From Endomychus coccineus (taxonomy: Eukaryota > Arthropoda > Insecta > Coleoptera > Endomychidae): a stretch of 64,000 bases of DNA. The stretch is taken from contig OY294067.1 in the NCBI GenBank assembly GCA_958510875.1, positions 56,370,039 to 56,434,038 on the forward strand, given 5' to 3'. The position numbers and the translations under genes were made by a program. Below are positions 10,741 to 21,764 of the stretch, piece by piece. Each line of letters begins with the position of its first letter. Position 1 is the first letter of the stretch. The notes under the pieces were generated by a model. It was not told the DNA's origin, did no database searches, and saw only the letters and a program-made list of their open reading frames with translations.

Positions 10741-12716
10741 GATACTATATTTGTTTTCTAAATTTGCGATACTACCCGTTTATAGATGTAAGAACAAAAT
10801 AAAAAACTGTTTAAGCAACACATTTGAAGTGTTTCGACAACTTCTGGATTTACAAAATCGATTGATTATTCAAAATGATAAGTGGGCGAAACTAGAAGGA
10901 ATATTCTAACTCGTTATAGTACATTGTAAATACAGGTAACATCATTTCTCAAGAAAGTTTATCTCTCTTGAAACGTAGTAATTACAAATATCTAGGTAAA
11001 TCAGGGGATGGAAATGTATAAGCGAAAAGCAATTCAATGAATCCAAATTTATTTCTAGGTAAGGGTAATCCTCCTGTTTTCTAATTTAGTTCACTCTGAT
11101 GATAGCTACTTGGTTGCTGGAAGGTCCTCAGTACACTATTTTTCGTGGATAAGGGTGACTGTTATTTATAGTCTTGATTTGATCACTATTGATAATCATC
11201 CTTATCCACTAACAATACTATTAAAGTACTGAGGACCTTTCGGCTACCAAGTAGCCATCATGAGAGTAAGCTAAATTATAAATGAAAATGTGCCTGTTTG
11301 AATGATATTTGGTGATAATAATGTAAACAATGCGCTACCCTCAGCTGGAGTTAAAGCGGAATTTGATGAATTGCTTTTTCGTTTATACATTTCCATCCCT
11401 TTTAGATTACCTAGATATTTGTCTGTTACTATGTGATAAGCTTTCTTGAGAAATATTCAAAACATGTTCAGCTACCGCTGATTTTTCATCACTATTTTTC
11501 TTCATATGGGCAAAATGTTCTTTACAACGACTTAAAATGTTCCTTCTGATTCGACCGACATAGCATTTTGAACACGACTCACAAGTGATTTTGTAAATCC
11601 CGGATTTGTCGAAATCGGAAACTTCATCAAAAGTGTTGCCTAAACGGTGTTTTAGCTTGTTCTTACATCTATAAACGGGTAGTATCGCAAATTTAGAAAA
11701 CAAATTATAGCATTTATTGATTATTGAAGGATGATAAGAGTAACTTTTGAATTTTATTCAACTATTCAACTTCAAGTATTTGAAGGTAATGGCTCTAATT
11801 TGGTTAGTTGGCTACGTTTCAATTATCTTTGTTCGAAAAGCCATGTAAATCAAAATTGCCCATTGCACATCGGCTTGTTTGCTTATAGAAATTTATGTTA
11901 AAACAGAAATAATTTTGCTACACACATAAAGATGTAAGGATCACGTACTCTGCAGTTTCTATCGGGGATATTAATATTTGAAAGCCATTTATTTAGAATG
12001 TTTATCGAGGGATTGGAGTATTTGTAAATAGTAAGACATCATGAAACGAAAGTATCACCAGGTTCAAGTTTGAAATCAGCAAATTGCATTGGACAATGGT
12101 TATCTACCAGAAATCTTTGATCAATAATTTAAATTAGAACCATTACCTTCAAATACTTCAATAAAATTCAAAAGTTTCGCTTATCACATTCTTCAGTAAT
12201 TAATAAATTCCATAGTTTTCTAAATTTGCAATACAATCAGTTCATGGATGTAAGAACAAGTAGAAAAAAACCGTTTAGGCAACACCTTTGATAAAGTTTC
12301 CGATTTCGACAAATCCGAGATTTACAAAATCAATTGAGAGTCGTGTTCAAAATACCATGTCGGTCAAACTAGAAGGAACATTTATACTAGTTGTAAGGAG
12401 CATTTTGCCCATATAAAGAAAAATAGTGGTGGAAAATCAGCGGTACCCTAACATATTTCCAATACAGGTGACACCATTTTTCAAAATACAGTACAGATAA
12501 ATATATAGGTGATTAAGAAGGGATGGGAATGTATAAACGAAAAAGCAATTTATTGAAATCCGATTTATCTCCAGCTAAGGGTAACCAATTGTTTACATTA
12601 TTATCCCCAAATAGTATTTAAACAGGCACATTTTGATTTATAATTTAGTTTACTCTAATGATGGCAACTTGGTAGCTTTAGGTACTCAGTACATGGATAT
12701 TCCGATGGTAAATATA
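10741..12716. mobile_element. nest of inverted PLE family A fragments
   Basis: 10741-11090 holds the GIY-YIG/3' part in plus orientation; 11095-11285 is a palindrome of two terminal repeats. 11290-11760 holds the same part in minus orientation, with a good minus-strand frame at 11407-11703 (DKSGIYKITCESCSKCYVG, then RCKEHFAHMKKN). 11760-12120 contains RT-like minus-strand sequence matching 36180-36540. 12180-12650 is again plus orientation. All pieces are frameshifted. Alternating orientation suggests repeated head-to-head and tail-to-tail insertion. Confidence 0.75.
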
Positions 12717-13929
12717 CAAGGTGGCGCAAAATCAAGTACGCTATTTCTTTTTTATATAAAAGCAAGATTAATTAAAAAACAGTCATATTATACATGAAAA
12801 ACGTTTATTTAAACTTTAAAAATTTGTTTTGTTACACACTAAAAATAATATCGACCAAATGGCCACCCTCAGCATTAATGCAATAATGAGCTCTTTTTAA
12901 AGCATTTTTCATAACTTTCTCCAACATTTCAGGTGGTATTCTGTCAATTTCTTCCCGGATGTTGTCTTTTAATGCCTCTAGTGTTTGAGGATTATTTACA
13001 AATACCCTATCTTTGAGATAACCCCATAACCAAAAGTCTGGAACAGTTAAATCTGGGGACCTTGGCGGATATGCAATATTGCCGTTTTTCGAGATAAGGC
13101 GTCCAGGAAAAATTCTGTTCAAAATGGCTATTGTCTCACGGGCCGTGTGTGCTGTCGCACCATCTTGTTGATACCAAATCTCTTCCTGATTAAGTTCTTC
13201 CATTTCCGGAATTAAAAAATTCAACAGCATGCTTCTGTAGCGATCTCCATTTATTGTAGTGGTTCTTCCGCGATCGTCCTCAAAAAAATATGGCCCCAAA
13301 ATTTTTCTGCCAATAACGCCACACCATACGGTCACTTTTGGCTCATGTAACGGTTGCTGGTGAATAATTTGTGGATTCTCACTACCCCAGAAGCGATGAT
13401 TCTGCTTATTCACAGCTCCATTTAAACAAAAATGAGCTTCGTCACTCATTATGATTTTGTTCCAAAAATCCCCAATTTCGTTTTCAAGGTTTACTATAGC
13501 ATTACAATATTGAAGTCGTTTTTCAAAGTCTAAAGGCATAATTTTATGGGTTACCTGTATTTTGTAGGGGAACAAATGCAAATCTTTCACTAAAATTCGT
13601 TGCAATGAACGTCGGGTAATGTTTACTTGCGAAGATCGTTTTCTTGTTGATGTGTAAGGCCTTTCCATCACATCTCTACGCACCCGGTCTATATTCTCCC
13701 TTGAACGAGCTGAACGAGGTCTGCCAATATGAGGTCTACCAGATGTAGACCCAGATTGTTGAAAATTTGTCGCTAATCGCCGAAATGTCTTCGCAGTTGG
13801 AACACCGCGTCTTCCATAAAAAAAAGATAAAGTATCTACTTTACAACTGACAGAAAAACTCGAACAGATGTCAAATACAAACGAACTAATGACAACATTC
13901 CATAGGGTACTTGATTTTGCGCCACCTTG
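12717..13929 (-). mobile_element. Tc1/mariner-type element with perfect TIRs and TA duplication
   Basis: The ends CAAGGTGGCGCAAAATCAAG (12717) and its exact inverse (ending 13929) form at least 23-bp perfect TIRs, flanked by TA at 12715-12716 and 13930-13931. The 1213-bp body holds one long minus-strand transposase frame. The element interrupts a PLE terminal repeat, whose halves lie at about 12640-12714 and 13932-14060. Intact TIRs, a clean TA pair and an uninterrupted frame make it one of the youngest insertions in the window. Confidence 0.93.
12832..13833 (-). CDS. DD41D-type mariner transposase, N-terminus shortened
   Basis: The minus-strand frame is open to a stop at 12832. It begins with the second half of a helix-turn-helix (RRGVPTAKTFRRLATNFQQS), followed by a GRPHIGRPRSAR linker. 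The DDE core follows: SDEAHFCLNG (first Asp), WYQQDGATAHTA (second Asp) and PPRSPDLTVPDFWLWGYLKD (third Asp). I count 41 residues between the second Asp and the Asp of VPDF, the spacing of the ITmD41D (rosa-like) group. The open frame extends upstream through the TIR, but that part is not protein-like. The usual first helices are missing, so about 40 N-terminal residues may be deleted; the true start is unclear. The product probably cannot bind its TIR normally. Confidence 0.85.
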   Translation of the reverse strand, partial: TLSFFYGRRGVPTAKTFRRLATNFQQSGSTSGRPHIGRPRSARSRENIDRVRRDVMERPYTSTRKRSSQVNITRRSLQRILVKDLHLFPYKIQVTHKIMPLDFEKRLQYCNAIVNLENEIGDFWNKIIMSDEAHFCLNGAVNKQNHRFWGSENPQIIHQQPLHEPKVTVWCGVIGRKILGPYFFEDDRGRTTTINGDRYRSMLLNFLIPEMEELNQEEIWYQQDGATAHTARETIAILNRIFPGRLISKNGNIAYPPRSPDLTVPDFWLWGYLKDRVFVNNPQTLEALKDNIREEIDRIPPEMLEKVMKNALKRAHYCINAEGGHLVDIIFSV

Positions 13930-13931
13930 TA

Positions 13932-14385
13932 CTATAAATAAGGAATAATCTTCCTGATCCACTAAAAATAATGTTAAAGTACTGAAGACCTTGCAACTTC
14001 AACTTTAACAGTATTTTTAGTGGATAAGGGTGATTATTTCTTATCAATAATGTTATAATATATCCACAGTGTGAACTCTTTTAGAGTTATTCTTGATTTT
14101 ATGTTTAGAGCATATTCGGTTGTCTTCCAACAGAGTTTCAATAAATGAAAATGTATCAAAATTCAATTGAACTCATTATACGCCAATATACTCTTTACTC
14201 TACTTATATTTCGAAAATATTGATAAATATTTTATATGATCAATGCATAGATATGGAAAGAAAACGCCATCGTTGTATATCATCATTTAATGGTCTGCGC
14301 AAATTTGATAAAAATATAATTTATTCATAGGTTACAAGATTGTGATTTATTTTAGATTACATGTTTGCAGTATTCACTATGAACA
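13932..14385. other. PLE terminal repeat remnants and non-coding DNA
   Basis: 13932-14060 continues the PLE family A terminal repeat split by the mariner-type element, in a palindromic arrangement (CCACTAAAAATAATGTTAAAG then CTTTAACAGTATTTTTAGTGG). The remaining sequence is AT-rich; a minus-strand AATAAA at 14346-14351 serves the exon ending at 14386. Confidence 0.6.
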
Positions 14386-14663
14386 TCAATGTATATTGTG
14401 AGTATAAACACCTCCGCCGTGATTTGTCTTTTTGAACATATTAAGTATCACTAATAGAGCCGCCACTTTTCCAACAATAGCTGCCTTTATCAGCAACAAC
14501 TTGAGAGATATCAACATCAATGGTATTAGAGCCGTTGATATTAAAAACGGAATGACCATATAGGGTAATATTCTTTGCATCATTCCTTTTTGTCGTTTAT
14601 TAGTGTTGGCCATTTTCTTCCTACTCTTTCTGTAGTTCGTCACTCCCATATTTCCAATCCATT
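14386..14663 (-). CDS. terminal exon of an Osiris-like secreted protein (gene B)
   Basis: The exon follows a TATCTTTCAG acceptor (AG at 14664-14665) and starts with two bases completing a codon, then WIGNMGVTNYRKSRKKMAN, a basic stretch. The hydrophobic block RILPYMVIPFLISTALIPLM continues with LISLKLLLIKAAIVGKVAA, ahead of the tail KTNHGGGVYTHNIH and a stop. The hydrophobic block and the GGGVYTHN tail parallel gene A (GGVYSHN). Joined to the phase-1 first exon at 22368-22572 the frame stays open and gives a protein of about 160 residues. DUF1676/Osiris proteins share the basic-then-hydrophobic layout with KA..xGK.A; these proteins are smaller than most. AATAAA lies about 35 bases past the stop. 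Confidence 0.65.
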
Positions 14664-16387
14664 CTGAAAGATATCACATTTATCACTTCACAATAACTTT
14701 CTAACTTATACATAAATATACACAACAAGCAAAATGTAAGTCGCTTGTGACATCCTAATTTAAATTAAGCTTTTCAGGAGGAATACTATTTGGAGTTTGG
14801 AAAATTATAGTAAATACTGTCCATGGGATCTTATTTACAGTTACCCGTTCAGTTTTTAATTTTTTTTTTCGAAACTGCATATCTGGTGGAACTAGACAAA
14901 AATCTCCTATTTTTTTTCAATCTCACTGAATCGGTTGTATATACATTCTCTCTTCGCCATGGTTGACTTTTTGTATTACTCGGCTCAAATGTTGTTAGAC
15001 TGAAGGTGGTGGTATTCTTGATGAACACGAACATAACATATTCCTGGATCAATGCGAACGAAAACTGTAATCTTTGCTTCTCCTTCACATAATGTGAATC
15101 TCAATTAATGAGATAAGAAATCGCTGACGCTTGATACCGACTCAGTCTTGTATTGTTTTAGGGTTTTGCTAAGTGATGGTTTCGGTATATCCATTTGATT
15201 TCAATCATCTTGAATCTTTGATGATCAATTGCGGGTAGTGAGTTTATCAAAATTTGTAATTTTTATGTAGAATTTCATGATCAATAGGCATTTTCATATT
15301 TATATTTTTCCGTTAGATTAACCGTTCAGGATACAAAGATGGAATTTGGGAAGAAGTCTCGACCAACACTGTTTTTATACAGAAAAAAGGGAGATACACC
15401 TTCTGAAAAATTTGAAATTTTCTGAAGTTTTAGCTCCAAAATTCCAAGAGTCCTGGCGAAATAACCCTAGAATATGAAAACATCACACAACGTTGCTTTT
15501 AAAATAAAAAAAAATATTTCTAAGCTGATATTATTGGAATTATTAATTACGTACGAGTTCTAAGCAGAGTTCTGAGTAGTTCTATCATAATCCGTAATGT
15601 GTGAATCTCAGACAACAATTTTGCAGATGTTGTTAAGGCTTTTTTAGATTTTCCGCTATTTTGTGGCCTTAAATTTTATTCGAGATTTCTGCTGCAAGTT
15701 CCGAGTGGTTTCTACCATAGTCCGTGATCTGCTTAGAACTCTTTAATGTAATTTTTATGGAACTTCCGTAGAGCAAAAATGAGGAATTACAAATAATTTT
15801 TAATTTTCGAAAAAGTGTCAACTATCAAGAACTCCAGAACTCTCTATTCCGTGGTGAAACGACCACTCAGAAAAATTATTTTTCAAAAATTTTTTTTCAG
15901 TTTTCAACTCTATTTCGAAGAAACTCCTCGATTTTTTGGGCCAGAACTTTATTTATACATGTTTCTTCGGAAATTCCGAATATTTCAGAAAAGCGGAGCA
16001 AACTTCACAGTCCAAACTGAATGGGTGGGAGCTTTTTGATCTTCATTCTAGACCCCACGTAAACTACTTACTATAAGTTTCTCCTTTTTGGTAAATCTAT
16101 AATGAACGGGCTCGTCTCATTTGGCACTATTGTGTTAAGGAACTGGAACTAACTTGGTTTAGTCCCAAGGAATATGCCTATCCTAAATTGTGCCTTTCAA
16201 ATATATTGCATTCTAAAATTTAACTAAAGTTCACAGCAAAGCCAGATTTAATTTTTTTTTTAAATACGTAAAATATAATGACAAGCAACTTTGAAGTGGG
16301 GATAGATGAAAAATAGTTGTGTAATATTATACTGGAAGATATTTCTTCATTATGGTGAATTTAACAATTTTTTCCATTTCTGATTGA
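14664..16387. other. non-coding, presumed intron of gene B
   Basis: No repeat with clear ends was found. A minus-strand open frame at 14849-15088 (79 codons) has no recognisable domain and no convincing splice sites. Two degenerate direct repeats of about 55 bases occur at 15550-15603 and 15680-15733 (GAGTTCTGAGTAGTTCTATC versus AAGTTCCGAGTGGTTTCTAC). Otherwise AT-rich. Confidence 0.4.
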
Positions 16388-16650
16388 TATATAAATTCTC
16401 TGGAAATAGGTCACATATGCTTATTATTTTCGGCTTTACTTACATTTCGGTCGCACGACCTTCTACAGTCTGAAATGGGATTTCTCAAAACTAATTGTAT
16501 CAAGCACAAATCGTCCTTATTGCATTAATTTCTCAATTAAAAATGAACACGTCACCGAAACGAACAGAAACACGAACAATCGAAACTGTAACACATTAAT
16601 GTTTTAAGTATATGTATATGTATCACGAAGCCACTGCAAAGCGAATGTAT
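16388..16650. mobile_element. PLE family B terminal repeat
   Basis: The block TATATAAATTCTCTGGAAAT, then ACATTTCGGTCGCACGACC, then AACTAATTGTATCAAGCAC and CACTGCAAAGC recurs at 55804-56060, 58520-58800 and 60900-61160. At 55.8 kb and 60.9 kb it adjoins GIY-YIG-like PLE coding remnants, which ties it to that family. This copy has no coding part. Confidence 0.7.
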
Positions 16651-17094
16651 CTCATGCATGTGAGAATAATTATTAATTCCTCATTGCCTAAGTCAGAACT
16701 CTCATTTAGTTTGATTGGAATGTCTCTCCAGCTCAACGGATGCATATCTTACACATTGTTAATCTTAATTCGCAGATGACTAGTCAGATATAAAGCTATT
16801 AAATAAATAAACAGTGCGGTTTTCAACCTCATTATGACTTCACCTAGTTCTGCGTAGTTAGCAAAGAATAATTTCAATTAACAAACACAGATAATCTTAA
16901 TCCAAATATTCGATAAATGAAGCTGTTACTTTTTGATAATTTATTAACTAATGAGAATAAAAACTTTATTATAACAATAATGATAGTGACGGCAGTTCCG
17001 AAGTGATTCCAATAAAGTGTGAAACACGAAGAAAAATTCGTATTCTCATTAATCTTATTCACGTTGCCGGTAATAAACTATGGAACAGACCACT

Positions 17095-17265
17095 GTGGAT
17101 ATAATATAACACCATAAATAAGAAATAATTACCCTTACCTACTAAAAATACTATTAAATTTTATTCTGATGATGGCTCCTTGATAGCCGAAAGGTTCTCA
17201 GTACTTTAGTTGTATTTTTAGTGGATATGGGTGATTATTTTTTATTTATAGTATCTTTACCAGTT
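17095..17265. repeat. palindromic mini-element made of two PLE family A ends
   Basis: The left side (CCATAAATAAGAAATAATTACC ... CTACTAAAAATAC) is the inverse of the right side (GTATTTTTAGTGGATATGGG ... TTATTTATAG). Between them lies one copy of the motif TTCTGATGATGGCTCCTTGA, then AGCCGAAAGG. The same compact palindrome occurs at 46603-46768 and, less compact, at 11095-11285. Confidence 0.75.
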
Positions 17266-17739
17266 GTCCAGTCAACGTAGATACTATGAACAATCAGAAT
17301 ATCCTTATACAATTGACTTTTGTCTGAAACCTTTCGGAATGATACTCTAAGAATCATTCGTCACCCACTCCGCACTTGCTGAAATAGCTTATTAATTATT
17401 TATTTAACAAATTAACAGCCATATACAACAAATGTAATTTTTCGGAAATAACATTCAGTTTTGATGCGAAAATGCACCAAAATAGAAAAAAATGCGATTA
17501 CCGGCCATAATATGGATTTTTCAGAAAAATGACATGAATCAAAAAGTGTGTAGCATAATGTTTTCCTTAAGGACATATGATTTCAGCCCCTATTTTTAAG
17601 TACGTATAACAGGACATATGGTGAAAATATACTGTTTCAAAATTGTATTTATTTAAATTATATAATCAAGACATATATTATTTCAGAATGAAAAAATTTA
17701 AAATTTTTCGGAAAATGTACCAATTTTTTTTTTAAGCAT
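17266..17739. other. non-coding stretch
   Basis: AT-rich, nothing recognised. It passes into a degenerate tandem array. Confidence 0.35.
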
Positions 17740-18830
17740 TTTGTGCTTTCCGTGTTTCGCGTTTGGAAATTTAACATGGCAAATAAAAAATTCGAATAGG
17801 TCAATAGCTCAGATTTGAATATTATTTCGAATCAATGGACCCAGTATTTTCTGGGTGATACACCTAAAACGAAGAAGAAATACAAAATCTTGACGTGTTT
17901 CGCATATTATATGTTTGCCTTTTCCGGAAAAGTCTATTGGGACAAATCGGGATGCAATCTTAGCTATTGATCCTTTAAATTTTCAATTTGCCATTGTTGA
18001 TTTTTCTAACGGAAACCATATGACGGGAAAGAGATATTGGAATTTAAAAAAATTAGTCTCCATTTTCGATGCATTATCCGGTGCATACTATGTCTATTGG
18101 AACGAAATTAAACGCATATAAGCGTCTCACCACTGTTTGAATTGTTCATTTGGCATGTTTAGTTTAAACAGAATATATATAACATTTTGAAAAAAATGTC
18201 TCTTTTTGGTGCATTACCCAGAAAATACCAATTCTATAGGAACGAAATGAAATGCAAATGGTAGCTTCATATCTTAGCTATTGATATCATTTTGAAATTT
18301 CAATTTGCCATGTTAAGTTTTCAAACGGAAAACTTATGACGCCCAGGGGGCACGGGATTCAAAACAAATGTTCTTCGTTTTCGGTGCATTTTCGAAATGA
18401 AATGCATATGTTGGCTCCATCCAGCTCAGCTATTGATCCCTGTTTGAATCTTCAATTCGGCATGTTTGGAAAATTTTGCTCCGTCTTCGGTGCATTTTCA
18501 GAAAAATACTTCGTCTATTGAGACGGACTAAAATGCATATGACAACTTTATTCATCAACTATTGATCCCTGTTTGAATTGTTGAGTCGGCATGTTTAGAA
18601 TATTCGACCGAGAAACATATAAGTGCGAAACACGTCAAAATTTTGGAAAACTTTCCTTTGTTTTCGGTGCATAATTCAGAAAATGGTAGTTCTATTAGGC
18701 GGAATAAAATGCATATGACGTATTTTCAGCTATTGATCCCTGTTTGAATCTCTAATTCGGCATGTTTAGTTTCCAAAAGGCAAACAAACAAGTGCGAAAT
18801 ACGGCAACTTTTTGGTAAATTTGTTTGTAT
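17740..18830. repeat. degenerate tandem array, about 170-180 bp period
   Basis: At least five units share AGCTATTGATCCCTGTTTGAAT, then TCGGCATGTTTAG, then a CGGTGCATTTTCAGAAAA-type block and ATGCATATGAC. Clear unit starts fall near 17960, 18120, 18290, 18430, 18555 and 18735. Divergence between units is high, so the array is old. Open frames at 17915-18121 and 18336-18521 are within the array and not credible genes. Confidence 0.7.
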
Positions 18831-20330
18831 AATGAATTTAAATTAATGCAATTATAAAACAGTATATTTTCTCCATACATATTGGGGTTGAAAACATTAT
18901 TCTAGGCATTTTTTGATTTATGGCATTTTTTGCATATTGTATAACTTTTCAACGTCGAATTAGTGATTAACGACCGGTCTCCTTTTGTAATTTGTTGTTA
19001 GACAAGAATCCTCCTTTCACTTTTAATTTTATTTCGTAAAGCTATGGATAATCCATATTAATTTCAATTAATGTTATTGGATAGTTAATACTGGATTTTC
19101 ATATGTCAAGTGGATTCTAGAAATTTTTAAATAAAAAGAAATAATTTTAAGTAACCCCGCCCCGATTTATATTATTTTCTTACGAATTTAACTAAAATAT
19201 TCTAATTATAAGGGAGAATATTATTAGATTCAGCAAGATTTCATTCAATGCTGTTTGGTTGCTTGACACCCATTTCTTATTTTTTCATCATGATTCACAG
19301 ATATTAAAGTAAATAGTAGAATGTGTAGATCATAACTCGTTCATTACAACCTGTAATAAATACTGTAACCGTAGTAAAAAATATGTTTCGGGATTGGAGG
19401 GGTCTACATTTGTGGGTTCAACATCTCATATTTACTAGTTCGTTTTCAATTTTGTTTCCACGTAATCGAATAAAAAATCTTTGTAAGTATAGTCTTATTA
19501 TATCTTGTCGTGAAATAATATAGGTAGGTACGTACAGAAATGTAAATGTAACTATTTCAAAATCATACCCTAGTGTTCCCCCTTCTGAATACGGCCTTGA
19601 CTGTAACTTTATAACAAAACCATTTTTTGGTTTCTGTTAAGAGGTTGAAAAGCTTTTTAATGATTTACTCTATTATAGTTATTTTTACAGAATTCGACAA
19701 CCTCTCTAGCATCTATCATATTGTAATATTACTAACAAGTTCGACACTGTGTGTTTGTTCTTTTTATGTCACCACTTACATATTCATCATATGATGTGCA
19801 CTATTAATCATAAAATTATTCAATCATAATCAAATTTTCAATTGCTTGTTTATTATTCCTGCTACTAAAATGGAGTGTTTGTTGAACTACTTATTAATTA
19901 TTTTAAATAGAATCTACCTACTAATTTTTGTGTCAGCAGTTTTTCAAAAACAAATACCGCGATCCAATGCAGACTATTTGAAATAGTTTGCTGATGACGA
20001 ACTTTTACGAATGAAAATGTCAACCCCAACTTTTGATCTCAATTTTTCCTCAATGTAGACTCGTGCTTAAAAATAATTTGAAAGCATTTTGGTGATGATT
20101 TGAACCATAATTGAATCATCATGTGTGATACGGCAATGAGTGTAGAATGAAAATGTATCAAAAATTTGAATTAAAAAATAGAGCCATATTGAAAAAAGTT
20201 GATGACGATTGATCGAAAAGGAAAAAAAAAGAAGTATTCTTTCGTTTGCTCCATCAATGTGGGTAACACTAGAAAAATTAAAGTGGGGAATCAAGAAACT
20301 TGGATTTTCAGAATAACAATAGCTTCGCCC
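18831..20330. other. non-coding stretch
   Basis: No gene or bounded repeat. At about 19987-20016 a plus-strand FADDELLR could be the catalytic box of a non-LTR RT, but nothing around it supports more than a chance match or a tiny scrap. Confidence 0.35.
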
Positions 20331-20634
20331 ACTGTATACAATGGATGTCAATAATGTCGATAGGAAACCTTCTAGAAGTGATCGCCAAACAGTTTATTGA
20401 ATATAAATTCTTATTCATCTTGCTTGAAAATTTAACAATTGGCGTCTTGATATATTTAGTTGTCATGTTATACTTTTTGCTCACTGTATACAATGGATGT
20501 CAATAATGCCGATCAGGAAACCTTCTTGAAATGATCGCCAAACAGTTTATTGAATATAAATTCTTATTTCTCTTGCTTGAAAATTTAAGAATTGGCGCAT
20601 ATATTCAGTTGTCATGTCATACTTTTCGGTTCAT
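20331..20634. repeat. tandem duplication, 152-bp period
   Basis: ACTGTATACAATGGATGTCA starts at 20331 and again at 20483, followed in both by GGAAACCTTCT, GATCGCCAAACAGTTTATTG and CTTGCTTGAAAATTTAA. The two units differ at scattered positions. No function is suggested. Confidence 0.85.
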
Positions 20635-20972
20635 GGTTTGTTTGTCATGTATTTTTTTAACGTATTCTTGTGATTTATCCTCATCTTTATGTTTGTTGAT
20701 GGCCTCAAAATTACTTCTGAAAAAGTCTGTCTCATTAAAAAATTTGTTGACACCCCTGTTATACATAATTTTTGGATTATGTGCCCATCTAAATATTACG
20801 AAATTATGATAAATGGTCCCTTGAAGATTTTTGAAAATAAATTATACATGATGACCTTGTTCACAAGTATAATATCGATGGTAAAATTGAAAATAAAGCT
20901 CCAACAAATTGTTCAAGAAGGGAACATTCAAAGGATTAGTTTGATATTATTCGTATTCTATACAGTTCTACT
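20635..20972. other. non-coding stretch with an unexplained open frame
   Basis: A plus-strand frame of about 95 codons (20689-20972) includes KFVDTPVIHNFWIMCPSKYY. It runs straight into a small MITE and has no recognisable domain. It may be an old coding scrap, but I cannot assign it. Confidence 0.25.
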
Positions 20973-21065
20973 CAGTGGCGGATCTACGTAGGCTACGTTG
21001 TTGTAATATGAATACGATAATGACCCCCCCCCCCCCCCCAACACAAAATCCTGGATCCGCTACTG
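20973..21065. mobile_element. short hAT-like MITE
   Basis: CAGTGGCGGATCTACG (20973) and GGATCCGCTACTG (ending 21065) are imperfect inverted ends. The 8-bp flanks GTTCTACT and CTTCTACC match at six of eight positions, as expected of an old hAT target duplication. The centre includes a 15-base C run. Confidence 0.55.
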
Positions 21066-21475
21066 CTTCTACCGAATTTTCAGGTATTAATAAAGACCGA
21101 AGTATTGTCATGATTTTGGATTACCTGTCAAGTTTTGGTTCGCTTGCATATAAATTTAGTTATGTTATGAATCACTAAGAGAGGCGCAGAATGAAGCGGT
21201 TAATTCTCAGCTTTTTTCTTAAATTCCGTATTAATTTTCACCAAGGCTCATTAAAATGAAATTTTTCTCATAATAGTAACTAATAAATTTCTAAATTCTA
21301 ATTTTCTGCATTATAATTCAAGTTTCAGCATTCTATGATCTTCATATTTTCAATCCATGCTTGTTTTAGCTTAGGAAAGTAATTTCAGAAATATAAAACT
21401 TGATTCATTGGGTTCACCTTTCATATTTTCAAAATCTTGGAAACCATAAGATCGTACTTACATAACTTGGTCCCA
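21066..21475. other. non-coding stretch
   Basis: AT-rich sequence, nothing recognised. Confidence 0.35.
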
Positions 21476-21764
21476 ACCATCGACATATACATATGGACTG
21501 CGCGTGGCAATGATAAGCGCGGGTAGTGCCCGCGTGAGAGAGGGGAAAACGAAGAGGACTAATACTGTCTTTATCTACTTTATCTATCGCGTTTCTATTG
21601 GCCGCTGCGTTGCCATGGAAATGCAACATGACTGTAGCTAGTATGTTTACGTCCCGAGCCGATAGATAAAGACAGTATTAGGCCTCTTCGTTTTCCCCTC
21701 TCTCACGCCGGCACTACCCGCGCTTATCATTGCCACGCGCAGTCCATATGTATATGTCGATGGT
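21476..21764. mobile_element. GC-rich hairpin element with about 105-bp arms
   Basis: The left arm (ACCATCGACATATACATATG ... ACTGTCTTTATC, 21476-21575) is almost exactly repeated inverted at 21663-21764 (GATAAAGACAGT ... CATATGTATATGTCGATGGT). The arms are much more GC-rich than the surroundings (GGCAATGATAAGCGCGGGTA). The loop (about 87 bases) holds TATCGCGTTTCTATTGGCCG. It resembles a young foldback MITE. No clear target duplication was found. Confidence 0.85.

Noticed and set aside
13834..13962. N-terminal extension of the mariner-type transposase frame beyond 13833
   Set aside because: The extension runs through the TIR and out into flanking PLE sequence (GGAKSSTLW is the translated TIR), so it is not part of the protein.
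19987..20016. FADDELLR as an RT active site
   Set aside because: No flanking RT motif in any frame; eight residues alone are not enough.
21024..21039. C homopolymer as a possible G-quadruplex signal
   Set aside because: A single run inside a decayed MITE, without spaced G tracts.
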